From Zygnema cylindricum (taxonomy: Eukaryota; Streptophyta; Zygnematophyceae; Zygnematales; Zygnemataceae): a stretch of DNA of 34,507 nucleotides. Below are positions 19,867 through 30,736 of this stretch, in pieces. Every line of letters begins with the position of its first letter. The first letter of the stretch is position 1. The stretch lies in the NCBI GenBank assembly GCA_037447655.1, contig JBBHKE010002641.1, positions 12,501 to 47,007 on the forward strand. Reading direction: 5' to 3'. The position numbers and the translations under genes are program-made. The notes beneath the pieces were generated by a model. That model did not search any database and was not told where the DNA came from. It worked only from the letters and a program-made list of their open reading frames with translations.

Positions 19867-21145
19867 TGTTATTTTCGCATGTGCTAAACTTAAAGTTATT
19901 TTATGTCGTTTCCCTCTATAACTTAGAAATAAACGATAAAATCAGCAACCGTACCAAAAAATAAAAATTACCACCTTACAAATTGCATTATCTTGGAATT
20001 TTATACATACAATTGTCGTCTAGCGCGATGCAATTTGTCGTTTAGCGCATTTGGACCCACTTTTGCGTCCTTTAAACACATGTTCAAACTTTACATCAAA
20101 TCTCCTCGCGATGTGATTTGAAATAAAGTCCAATAAGGTGAGCGAATAGGCAAACACTGTCCCAAGTTTCTAAAGTTTTTTACAATTTTTGTGCGCGGAG
20201 TACCAAAAAAAAAACACACTGCACGTTTACAGCATGTGCGTAATATTTTGCGTGCGCTGATTTCCATACAGGGGTTGTCTCTCTGAAACACACGTGTCTT
20301 CACACATATGGCGTATGACAAATAGTGGCCACCTGTCAGCAGGTGGGAAGATGAAAAACGAAACCCCAAATTCGGTGCGACAACGAAATGTAGATTGTGA
20401 CTTGACTTGTGACAATGTAGATGTTTAGGGTTTGTGCCATTTTGACGTCACGCCTACTTATGGTAGCGTCGACGTCATTATTCAAAAACATTCCGCCAAG
20501 GTATCCAGATTTCGTATTTCAGTCCGTTCCCACTCTGCTAGCCATCATAATAAGGTAAAAGACAGCCAAAAGAAATATTTTTCATAGATATTTCATTTGA
20601 CACCTTTCTTGCCTTCTTTTATTGCAAGAATTGTGAGATAGACGCGCTAGTGCGAGAGGGAGAGAGAAAGAGGCGCTTTCACGGACTTCGCTTTTGCAAA
20701 AAGCCGTCCGTTAGTCGAGACCCCCTCCACAGCCATTGTACGGAATTCAGCGCACTGAAAACAATACGCACAGGCTGTAAACGTGCGGTGGGTTTTATTT
20801 TTGGTACTCCACGCTCAAAAATTGTTTCAATCTTCCGGCACGTGCGACAGAATCCCCCTATTCGTTTACCTCATGGAACTTTATTTAAAATCACCTTGCG
20901 AGGTGATTTGAAATCAAGTTTGAAGATGAGTTGGAAGGACGCGAAAGTGGGTCAAAATGCGCTAAAAGACAAACTACTTCGCGCTAGACGACAAACCGCA
21001 GTAAATTTAAAGTTGTGAGGAAACGTAACTTGTACGGTGTTAATTTCCTTTTTTTTGGTACGGCTGCTGATTTTCTCGTTTTTTTCTAAGTTATGGAGGA
21101 AAACGACAGAAAATAACTGTAACTTTAGCACATGCGAAAGTACCC
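19867..21145 (+). mobile_element. Foldback Harbinger-like element, copy 2
   Basis: Same structure as 10856-12133: TTA flanks at 19864-19866 and 21146-21148, and inverted arms of about 420 bp. Differences from copy 1 are a few substitutions (for example at 20102, 20617, 20855 and 20880) and one extra T in a T-run near 21055. Confidence 0.7.
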
Positions 21146-21782
21146 TTATTTATGATTTTAAGGGTCGAAATTTCGGGGCGCCAAATTTGAGTTATCAACC
21201 CTATTACGCAATTCACTGTATACTGTATTGAGACCTATGTCGTAGTGTACACGTCAGAATACGGAGCACATTAAGATGCTGCCAGAAATGCTTTACGAAT
21301 CCAAACCGTACCGTATTTTAAACAATCGCCGAGTCGCACTAATGGAAGCAGAACAGGACAGTCTAGGTTCGTTACGAGGCCCAGTAGTTAAGAAAATCTT
21401 GTTTCACTGTACTGCACTCTACCGATATCGACAGGATTGCTTATCGCAGTTTGGAAATTTTACATCATGTACATACAGTGAAAAAGACAAAGGAAAAGTA
21501 CACCAATCGTGTCACTGTCCACATTGGACCGTTTTTTTAAATAAAAAAGTTGTTCACAAAAGTCCAAACGACGAATACACGTGTTGACCTCACTTATGTT
21601 GACTGTACGGAAAGAAGTTAGTAAGATCGCTCGATTGATTCCTTCCTTTTGCGACGATTCCATCTGAAGACTGTGCCATTGTTAAAGTCGAAACCCTAAT
21701 CGATCTACTGCAGCTGCTACTCGAGAAAGAAACTGCCACGTGTCTTTCTCTAAAAACCTCGTGACGTGGCGAGGAAGCAGCC

Positions 21783-22388
21783 ATGGTGACTATCAAGATC
21801 CTAATGACAACGATACTGCTTTTTATTTTCCACGTGGCACCCTCGTACGGAGTAACCATGGCAGCAGGAGACAGTAAGTTCCACAGCTCTCTGCTCAACC
21901 TTTCCCCGCCACTTCGATCTTCGCGCTTGCCTTCGCACGTGTCACAGACTGCTCTCATTGGCCCCGGTGAGTCTTCTGACGTCATTCATTGCTGCTGCAG
22001 AGAGGGCGCTGCAGGCGGTGAAGGCGGCCGTCAAGAACAAGCGGTACTTTCCGGAGATCACTTGTGATGGATATATTTTCGAGTGCGATAAATCCGGTCG
22101 CGTGACTTCGATGTGAGTGATTATTATCGCTGCGTGCACTCTCTGCTGCTTTCAATGCGAACAGAGTTTCGCACTAATCATCGCACTTAATTTTTACGCC
22201 GAAGCTGAAGCTGTTTACATTCTGCTGCGATCAGTCCGCAATAAAAATCTCGCTTAATTTAATTTTCCGTAGGCTTTTTAAATTCTCTGCTGCAGTGAAA
22301 CCTACACTGAAAATCGCTTATTCACAGGCTGCCTGGATTTCCTGCTGAGATGCTCTTTGCGATGCTTGGGCGCTGTCAAGGCTTGCAA
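21783..22388 (+). pseudogene. LRR receptor-like gene 5' fragment, copy 2 (splice sites intact, truncated)
   Basis: Exon 1, 21783-21873, encodes the same signal peptide as copy 1 and ends in phase 1 at GTAAGT. Intron 1, 127 nt, ends in GCTGCTGCAG. Exon 2, 22001-22112, encodes the LRRNT-like cap with KRALQAVKAAVKNKRYFPEI, then two Cys and ECDKSGRVTSM, ending in phase 2 at GTGAGT. Intron 2, 215 nt, ends in TTCACAG. Exon 3 from 22328 starts the first LRR (LPGFPAEMLFAMLGRCQGLQ) and breaks off in a G-rich tract. All phases agree, so splicing would give about 88 codons of open N-terminus. It is still a fragment with no later LRRs, membrane segment or kinase. The LRRNT_2-type reading is by motif; a different secreted Cys-paired protein is possible but less likely. 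Confidence 0.7.
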
Positions 22389-22500
22389 CAGGGGGGGAGG
22401 GGGAAGTGGGGATGGGGGAGGGAGGAAGGGGGAGGGAGGGCGGAGAATGAAGGAACTCAATCAACGTTCGATGGGAGGGGGGGTGCAGGGATATAGGGAA
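22389..22500. repeat. G-rich tract (potential G-quadruplex), copy 2
   Basis: Several G runs of four or more with short A/T spacers from 22391 to about 22441, then scattered G runs. It is positionally equivalent to 13349-13440 but differs in run lengths and total length. Confidence 0.85.
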
Positions 22501-23256
22501 CTCTTACCTGAGGGGCACAGTAGCGCCGGAGATTGGCAACCTCACACGATTGACTTATTTGTGAGTGAACCCTGGGAGGGGGGATGCATCTCAAGTTGTA
22601 CTAAAAAAAGAAAAGGCAAAAAATAAAGCAATAATTTTCATAAATATACCACAATATGTGAATCAAATGTTACAATTATTTTTCTACATTTCGTTATTGT
22701 TGTGAAAGTGGAGGAGGGGGGCAGGGAGAGAGAATAATCCGGTGAGTGAATGTAAGGTTGTCGGGTGCATCTCATAGGAAAAAAAATAAAAATGCTTAAA
22801 ATCATAATTGTACAAAAAAAACAATCGTACAATGTTAATCACGTTTCACAATTTTTTTAGACTTCCGTTTGTTGAAATTAAAAGAAAGGTAATTCCTATC
22901 CGAATGTTTTTAAGAGATGTCACGAGATTAAGACACGTGAGATGAGAAGCTATGGTTGCCTATGATAGTTAGAGCTAGACGAGAGAGAGTGAGAGAAAGT
23001 GGTCTATAGCACAAAAGTGGTGGACTGGCCAAGATTTGATCCTGCCAAGATTTAACCCTGACTTGATCCTGATAAAATTTGATCCTGCCCGGCTAACATT
23101 TGATCCTGCCCGGCTAACATTTGATCCTGGCCCTACAGTGTCTTGCTTGCAATCTAGGCTGTCGTTCGTATCCAGTTGTCGTAGAAGATTTTGACACCAA
23201 CATTGAGTGTGATTCATTAAAAACTTGTTATGCACAGACTAAACCACTTAACGCAA
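22501..23256. other. Spacer between LRR fragment and copia element, copy 2
   Basis: Matches 13441-14197; identity becomes essentially complete from about 22544. It contains the 21-bp tandem repeat at about 23031-23134. Nothing gene-like is supported. Confidence 0.6.
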
Positions 23257-23885
23257 TGAAACCTAACTAGCGCACATAGAGCGGATGGAACGAAATGTAC
23301 TTACGGGATATGGTGCGCGTTGCATAATTTGACGGACGCCAAAGGGAAAAACATTATGATCGGACGGCCCGCGTGAGCGTCAACGGACTGGAATGGTTTT
23401 TTTGGCAACTTATATAAAAAAAGCCACATGTTGACACGTGGCACCACCTCATTGGATGCCGGAGGAGGAGACAAAACCATTGCGTCGGATGTGGACGATA
23501 CCTCCTCTTTAGTGGTGTCGTACAGCCGCCCTACAGCTACCGTACAAATTCTGTGGCGGCTAGTAAATATTTGTACATAGCGTAGTAAATATTTGTGCAT
23601 AGTTTCGGTGTACTTCACAGTCCTCCCACTGAGTGGGAGTTTAGTAGATAGGCTATGTGAGTAGGTAGTCTAAGACCTACAGTTTTTAAAATGTGTCTTA
23701 AAGCCCTCTCTCTCAAAGTCCACCTGGAAAAATCTGTTGTTAGGCGATTTCATTTGCCTACAACTCAAGGGAGTCTCGTCCTCACAGAGTAATGCTCGAC
23801 AATATTTTTGCCTGTCTGGGTGGCAAATATACCTTGATAAATTATAGTGGGTCATGGTTATTCTTGAGTCTTAGTTTAAGCTGCA
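23257..23885 (+). mobile_element. Copia 5' LTR-like repeat, copy 2
   Basis: Identical by eye to 14198-14826, including the TATATAAAA box. The same uncertainty about the right border applies. Confidence 0.6.
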
Positions 23886-23899
23886 CATTCTGTAAGATA

Positions 23900-25788
23900 A
23901 TGGAGTCCAAAAAATTCCAGGTTATGGGCCCAGCCTCTAGGGTACCTACGTTTCATGGTACAAGATATGTTTACTGGAAATTAATGATAGTTCGACCACT
24001 ATTTGGAAAACATTTTTGGAGGGTAGTGTCCGGTGATATTTTATCACATCCCCGACAACCACTAGGTTTTGGTGTGGTCACATTCTCTGGGGCACCACGA
24101 TCCTCAGTGAGAATATTGGATCAAATGGAGAAGGAAAGGGAGACAACCACTTCGAGGGTGGAGGAGTCTACGAAAAAGAAAGGGCCAGCAAAGACAACTG
24201 CGGTGATAGTTGAAGCATCTAGAGAATTTGTAGAGATGAAAACTCAAGCAAATGATCCTCAGTTGTGATAATACAACAACAAGGTGGCCAAGCACTTAAT
24301 CCTTCTGAGTATGGTCAAAGCGATCGCACTCCAGTACTTTGAGGTGGATTCGGCTGTCAACATTTTGAGTTCTTTGGAGAGCACTTACAAGAGTGTTTGA
24401 ATTCCGAAGCAACAGCTGATTGATTTGAAAATTACTGCCTATCGGTATAAAGGGGAAGTATGAGAGCATGAGAAAATATTGCAATGATTTGGCACTATTG
24501 TTTGCGGAATTAACTAGTCAAATAAGTTCTCAAACAAAGAAATAAGTTAATTCTTTAATAATAAAACTTCCTTTGGAGTACGAAAACATTCTTAACCAGT
24601 TATAAGAACTATAAGATGCTACATGCAAGTGGGAAAAAACAGTGGGGATGATCTTGGTAAAGGAGAATATTTTGGAGCTAAAGAAAGATAGTTCAAGTGT
24701 ACAAGCTTTGGCAGTTTGGAACTGATTGGAGGAAGCGTGGAGATCGCCTCTTTGGAAACAATTTTAAAAATTTCGGTGAGAAAGGAAAAGAAAAATGGAT
24801 AATGGAGTGGACCTCTAAAAAGAGTGTGTCATTTTTTCAAGAAGCCGAGGCATTACATGGCATACTGTAACTGGCTTGCAGTTCTAAGAATCAACGATGG
24901 GCAAGCTTATAGGAGCCAAGGGGAGAACAAAAAAGCTCACCTCACACATGTTCACGGAGATGAGGATGAGGAGTGAGCCGAAAAGAACAAAAAGTCGGAG
25001 AAACTTCTTCCGAATGAAAAGTTGGATGACAAACAAGTGGAGATTCCGAGGAAACAAAGATGTGCATTGGGAGGAATTCGAGAGAAATCGGGGTAAAGAT
25101 GGATCATCGTCTCCAACGCATTAATGCATGTGCCGAGATAAAAAGTTATGTAAAAAACTCAAGAAAATCCCTTTAGTTGAGAATGAGCTAGGGGATGGGA
25201 AGATAGTAACAACTAGCCTAGTTGGGTCACCTGATCTTACAATGTTAGTGGATGGGAAAGCATCAATTAGAACCTTATCATATCTGAACTACTGTATTGG
25301 ATGAGAAGTATTTCGACACGAATACAAGCAAGATAGTTATGACAGTTAGCTTCAGAGATGAGGTCTACTTCATAGTTGAAAAATGCAGACGAGGAATGAT
25401 TCGCATTGTTTTGAGTAATTTGTATATTTATGTTAATGGTGTATTGTTGTGGCATAAAAGATAGGGACATGTTCATGTAGATAAGCTAAAAGAAATGAGT
25501 TTTAAGGGAAATTTACAAGGAATTAAGCTTGGGGGTTAAATGGGAATGGATGATTGTAGTGGATGTGCACGAGGGAAGTTACACATGTTGTCATTCTAAA
25601 GAGGAAAAAGTACTAGATGTGGTACATAGTGATGCTCGGGGGCTAGCTAGAGTCTTTATCTGCCGGTGAGCAAAGGTATATGCTATCTTTCACAGATAAT
25701 TGATCTCAGTATTCACGAGTATGTTTTATAAGAACTAAGTCTGAAATTTTCTCAGTTTCCAAAAAATGTAAAACATAGAACGAAAAGC
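23900..25788 (+). pseudogene. Ty1/copia gag to early integrase, copy 2, degenerate
   Basis: Same domains and same stops as 14841-16729. The only notable differences are seven substitutions clustered within about 80 bp in the GAG-pre-integrase segment (25472-25550), where this copy reads GHVHVDKLKEMSFKGN. It ends at the hAT target duplication. The integrase frame used just before 25797 is the frame that resumes at 30745. Confidence 0.8.
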
Positions 25789-25969
25789 TCCATAAGTAGT
25801 GTTGGGTATCGAGGACCACTTGCCCATATTCAATATTTACCGAATTTTAGGTACTCGATAATCGATTTATCGCCTTAATATATTGATTATCGAAATATCG
25901 CAATATTTAGTAGATATATTGCCAATATTATATATCTCTATGTATCGAATGAATTTCTAGGGTTTTTTT

Positions 25970-27089
25970 TTTGTAGTCTGCAGCCACCACTACTTCTGCA
26001 GCTAGTATTACTAGCTGCAGCTGCTATTACTAGTGCAACAGCTGGTAGTACTAGCAACAGCTGCTAGTACTAGTGCTGTAGCTGGTACTGCTAGTACTAG
26101 TGCTGTAGCTGGTAGTGCTAGATGAAGGTGCTTTTACTAGGGCTGCAGATGGTAGTACTAGCTGCAACATTGTAGTACTAGCTGCAACTAGTGCTGCAGC
26201 AGGTAGTTCTAGTTCAAGCTGCTAGTAGTGCCGCAGCTGGTAGTATTAGTAGCGTAGTAGTGCTGTAGCTAGTAGTATTAGCAACAGCTGGTAGTATTAG
26301 TAGCACCTGCTAGTGTTAGTGCAGTAGCTGGTAGTGCAAGCTGCAGGTGCTAGTACTAGTACTGCAGCTGGTAGTATTAGTAAGAGCTGCTAGTACTACT
26401 GCTGAAGTTGGTAGTGCTACGTGTATCTGCTAGTACTGCATTTGCTTGTATTGGTGCTGCAGATGGTAGTGCTATGGTAGTGCTGGTAGTGTTGGTAGTG
26501 CTATGGTAGTGATAGGTGCAGTTGCTAGTACTAGTGCTGCAGCTCGGAGTGTTTAGATGTAGCTGCTAGTATTAGTGCTGCTAGTAGTAGTGCTGTGTTG
26601 GTAGTACTAGCTGCAGCTAATTTTGCAGCTGGTAGTACTAGCTGCAGCTAGTGCTGCAGTTGGTAGTATTAGCAGCACCTGCTAGTACTAGTGTTGGAGC
26701 TGTTAGTACTAGTGCTGGAACTGGTACTAGTGTTGGACCTGGTAGTGGCTGCAGCTGCTAGTATTAGTGTTGCAGCTGGTAGTATTAGTAGGTGTTGCTA
26801 GTACTAATGCTGTAGGTGGTAGTGCTATTTGCATCTGTTAGTACTAGTGCTGTTAGTACTAGAGCTGCAGATGGTAGTATTAGCAGTACAAGTGCAGTGC
26901 TATGGTAGTGCTAGATGCAGCTACTAGTACTAGTGTTGCAGCCAGTACTAGTACTAGTGCTACTAGTGTTGCAACAAGTACTAGTACTAGTGTTGCAGTT
27001 GGTAGTATTAGCAGCACAGCTGCAGTGCTATGGTAGTGCTAGATGCAGCTGCTAGTACAAGTCCTACTGCAGTTGGTAGTATTACCTAC
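25970..27089. repeat. Palindrome-rich minisatellite, copy 2
   Basis: Counterpart of 16911-18030 with the same unit order and the same length. One substitution was noticed (AGCTAATTTTGCAG here against AGCTAATGTTGCAG). Confidence 0.9.
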
Positions 27090-27289
27090 TATTCCAAATT
27101 TGTGAAATTACACTTCTAATCATAACATCAATAAAATCAAAATACACCTTTTTTACCATTCAAAAAATGCATTATAATTCCAATACCAATTCCCAATATA
27201 TAATATAAATCAATATGTGGCCAGAAGTAACCCATATTTCCACATTAATATTAATTTTTTATTTTCCCAAATTTCAATTATAATGCCCT

Positions 27290-27960
27290 AAATGAAAAAA
27301 ATTCATACTGGCAAAGATTTCAAAATCCGACATGTCGAAATCATTGGCTTTGTTTGACATCACCCACATTCAAACATGTGATAATTCTGTAATCCTAAAA
27401 TGCTAAATGTTCCACTTTCCCAATTTCCCAATATTCAAAATCATATTCCAAAATTTCCTGTAATTCTCACACTTACATCATAAATTTTCTAATTCCATTT
27501 CCTCAAATATATAATTTTCCATCAACAATTTCACATCTCTCACATTCAAACACGTTGTTATTCTATAATCCCAAAATCCCAAAATTCCAAAATTCCAAAA
27601 TTTCAAATTTTCTACTTTCCCAATTTCTCAAAATTCAAAACCCAATTCTAAAATTTCCATTAATTTTCACACTGACAACACAAATTTTCTAAATGCATTT
27701 CCTCTAATATATAACTTTCCATCAACAATTATACATCTCCCACATTCCGATATTCTCCAAATCCCAAATTTTACTTTCCCAGTTTTTCAAAATTCAAAAC
27801 CCAATTTTGAAATTTCCATTAATTCTCACACTTACAACATAAATTTTTTAATTCCATATCCTCAAATATATAATTTTCCATCATCAATTCCACATCTCCC
27901 ACATTCAAACACGTCATTATACCATTATCCAAAAATCCCAAATTTTTTACTTTCCCAATT
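27290..27960. repeat. Degenerate ~160-200 bp tandem array in the hAT element
   Basis: The phrase CATCTCCCACATTCAAACAC, with variants, recurs near 27357, 27533, 27734 and 27891. Each copy is followed by similar CCCAAAATCCCAAATTTT and TTTCCATCAAC stretches. About four diverged units are present. Copy 1 of the hAT (18298-18375) has only one, consistent with its deletion. Confidence 0.7.
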
Positions 27961-28279
27961 TTTCAATATCCGAAATCCAAATGTAAATTACACAATATTT
28001 TGAAAACTAATAAATTGAACTTCAAACTCTCATGACCGTGCACCCTACAAACCTTCCGTAAAAAATATAATTTTGCATAATTATTTTTTGTTAGATAAAG
28101 TATTCCACCAATCTCCAATTTCCTTTGCCGTTTCCTTTCGACTTTTCTTGGAAACAACCTTATTGTTATTGTTGTCGTTAATGTCTACCTCTTTTTCAAT
28201 CTCCTTTCCTTTGTCATCACGAATATTGATAAGCGATTCCGTTGCTTGCCATGATCATTTCAAAAAAAAAATGATTCAA

Positions 28280-30260
28280 CCGATTTTGTAGTTAACCGGT
28301 TTCGCTTAATCGTGCTTATTTGACCCGCTATTGCAAAAATTTGCTCGGAAGGAGCCGAAGTAGCTGGTATAGCTAAAATGAATAGAGCCAAAGAGTCCAT
28401 TGTCGGAAACAAATTTTTCTTTTTGGCTCACCACTTTAAAGGGTTTGCCCGTTCGTGTTGTGAGTGTTTTAAAACACTTATTTCTTTGTAAAGCAAAACT
28501 TCGTGGAGCAAATGCTCCTTAAACTCATCTCGCGTGAGTTCTGAGGCCGATGGTTCCTAAACGGTTTCCATAACCGAAAAAATAGGATGCTTTTTTTGTA
28601 ATGCTATAAAAATATCATCCTCATCATCATCTTCAATTTCTTTCACACCTTTGTCATTTCAATTGATTCCAATTTCCATCATCAACCCATTACTACCACC
28701 CTCTGAATGTCTAAATAATTTCGTATCCATGTCAAACTTTCTTAACATCATGCTGACAATTTTTTGCCATACCTTATCTACCTCTAAAGGTGTCAAAAAT
28801 CCTAAGGTTTTTGTCCTTGTATCTAGTGCACAAGAAATAAACATCTTCATCGAGAGAGTTTTTAAGTCACACGTTCCAAATCAACCCTCAAAACCAGTTA
28901 CCATTGTCCCCGAAATTGCATTAATTGCCAAATCGTCTTATCCTACATTTGACGTGTCGTCCACTAATTTTTTGAGTTCTTTAAGTAATGAGTGGACAAT
29001 AACCAGCACCCAACTCAAAGTTACATAACTTTCCCCTTTCAACACACGTTGGGCACCATGAAAGGTTTTAAAAGAATTGCACCTTTCCCCTTCCAACACA
29101 CGTTGGGCACCATGAAAGGTTTTAAAAGAATTGCACCTCTCTCAATGATCATCCATGCCTCTTCACTCAACAGCGCATTCGGTGGCACAATTGTTGTCAT
29201 AATTGCTTGTAATGGATTTTCAAATACAATATTGAAGTGAGCATAAAGTATATCGACCACCACCTTGTGACTACATCCGGATTTTAAAACTTTCCACTTC
29301 ATTTCACTCGCAATGTTTTTGAGAATATTAGTTGCTCTCGGTGAGCTTCTAAAAAATCCCATAAGGTTTCGTGCACTTTTCAAATGTGATGCGACACTAA
29401 GACCATTAATAAACTTTCATGTGACTAGCTCTAACAAATGATCCATGCAACCATGCCAATCACAAGACATAGATTTTATTGCTTTTTTCATAGCACTACA
29501 CAAACTGCGATTCATTTTACGAATTGTCAAATCCTTCTAACATTTCCTTACATTTCTCATCAATCGCTTTTGTGGTATGGCTAGCAAATAAAAGAGAGCA
29601 ACTGAAACAATTATTTTGATATCCCGATCAGAGTTGATAAAGCAAGTCGTCATGGAACAAAACGATTCATTAGACAACGATGTGTATGTGTCTATAGTAA
29701 TGCTTATAGTTTCACCTTCCAGTAGCTTCCCTAAACTTAGGGGGATCTTTTTTTCGATTTCCTCCACTCTGAAAATTAGTCCTTGCCTATTTGGAATTAC
29801 GACCCTTGGCGCCAAGCCTTTTACCATTTCTCAAATTTCTAGGCTCTCCATGATACTTAGTGGCTGGTAGTCCAACACAATCCACAGTATGAGTCTGTTT
29901 TTGAATAATGTTGTTGCTCCTCTCTTTACGAAATCCTCCAAAGCTCCTATCTTTTCTTCTATTTCTTTCAATTTATAACCTATAAATAACATTTTGTGAA
30001 GAACCCTTAAGTGAGAGAGTAAGTTGCAAAACTCAGAGTAAGTTTGTAGGACTCATCGACCTCCCCCTCACAATAGGTATATCATAATGATTGCAAAAAG
30101 CCTTGTCTGAATGCTTCCCACTATGTAGGATTTTAAAGTTATGCCAAGCTTTAGAATTTACCCTTTTGGGAACTACCGTTCTCGCATCCCTAAACAGATT
30201 TGCAATTTCTTATGAGTTTTCCATGTGTATTGTTTTTCGTATCTGGAAGTAGCCTGGGTG
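28280..30260 (-). pseudogene. hAT-family transposase remnant (BED, RNase H-like core, hATC)
   Basis: Read on the minus strand, the N-terminal region at about 30195-30045 is a worn BED finger: KAWHNFKI, then AFCNHYDIPIVRGRSMSPTN, with the second Cys replaced. The core follows at 29827-29537 (KLLEGETISITIDTYTSLSN) and at 29383-29039 (FFRSSPRATNILKNIASEM, then EAWMIIERGAILLKPF). Next is 28850-28659 (LDTRTKTLGFLTPLEVDKVW). The C-terminal dimerisation domain at about 28455-28285 reads LALFILAIPATSAPSEQIF and then IAGQISTIKRNRL, a clear hATC signature. Stops and frameshifts separate these pieces, so no active enzyme is encoded. The type resembles plant BED/hATC (RICESLEEPER/ZBED-like) transposases. 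Confidence 0.9.
29040..29147 (-). repeat. 54-bp tandem duplication inside the hAT transposase
   Basis: CAACACACGTTGGGCACCAT starts at 29040 and again at 29094, a 54-bp period. On the minus strand this duplicates 18 codons in frame (GAILLKPFMVPNVC repeated). One T/C difference separates the units. Confidence 0.9.
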
Positions 30261-30736
30261 TCATCATCTTCTAAACCTCCCATGCTGCCTTGTATCCCTT
30301 TGGAATCCATAGAGAAAGCTAAAATTTCTTGGCTGAAACGAAAGAGAGAGCGAGAGGTTTTTATTTTTGTCAATTTATCTTTTGATAGATTTAGTGTGTT
30401 TTTTTCGTACGTCATGCCCTCTCCGTACTAAATAATGAATTTTATGCATTTCAGAATTACTAATTTTCTTGCAGTTCCATTTTGGGGCGTTTATCGTGAA
30501 ATTACGTAGTGAAATTCACGTCGTATGTGGCGTCTCATGGTGCACAAAATCTTTACTTTTTGGTAAAATAACATATGATATAAATAAAAAATTTACAAAG
30601 TAATAAATATCGCGATAATTATCGCGATATTTGATGTTGGTCTCGGTACTATATATTGAAGACAGTGACCGATCGATATTCGATATATTGAATGTCAAAG
30701 TTATCCCGATATGAAATAATGCGATACACAACAGTA

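Larger units (their letters stand above)
19821..27154 (+). repeat. 7.3 kb direct duplication, copy 2
   Basis: Partner of 10810-18095. It is joined on the left to single-copy sequence ending in GCGATTTGAG and so retains only 43 nt of the inverted Harbinger fragment seen whole before copy 1. On the right it runs without interruption into the full hAT and the rest of the copia element. Thus copy 1 keeps the richer left context and copy 2 the intact right context. Confidence 0.9.
25797..30736 (-). mobile_element. Complete but decayed hAT transposon with 8-bp TSD
   Basis: A 4,940-bp element. The left end is TAGTGTTGGGTATCGA; the right end in reverse complement is TACTGTTGTGTATCGC, 13 of 16 matching. 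The flanking octamers TCCATAAG (25789-25796) and TCCGTAAG (30737-30744) differ at one base, an 8-bp TSD as in the hAT superfamily. Removing the element and one octamer leaves the copia integrase frame continuous across the site, which confirms the borders. The transposase remnant is on the minus strand (28280-30260). The left side carries the minisatellite and an AT-rich tandem array; the right side has ATCGCGATAATTATCGCGAT palindromes near 30608-30627. Confidence 0.9.

Noticed and set aside
28651-29028. 125-codon plus-strand frame
   Set aside because: Antisense to hAT transposase sequence that is clearly recognisable on the minus strand.
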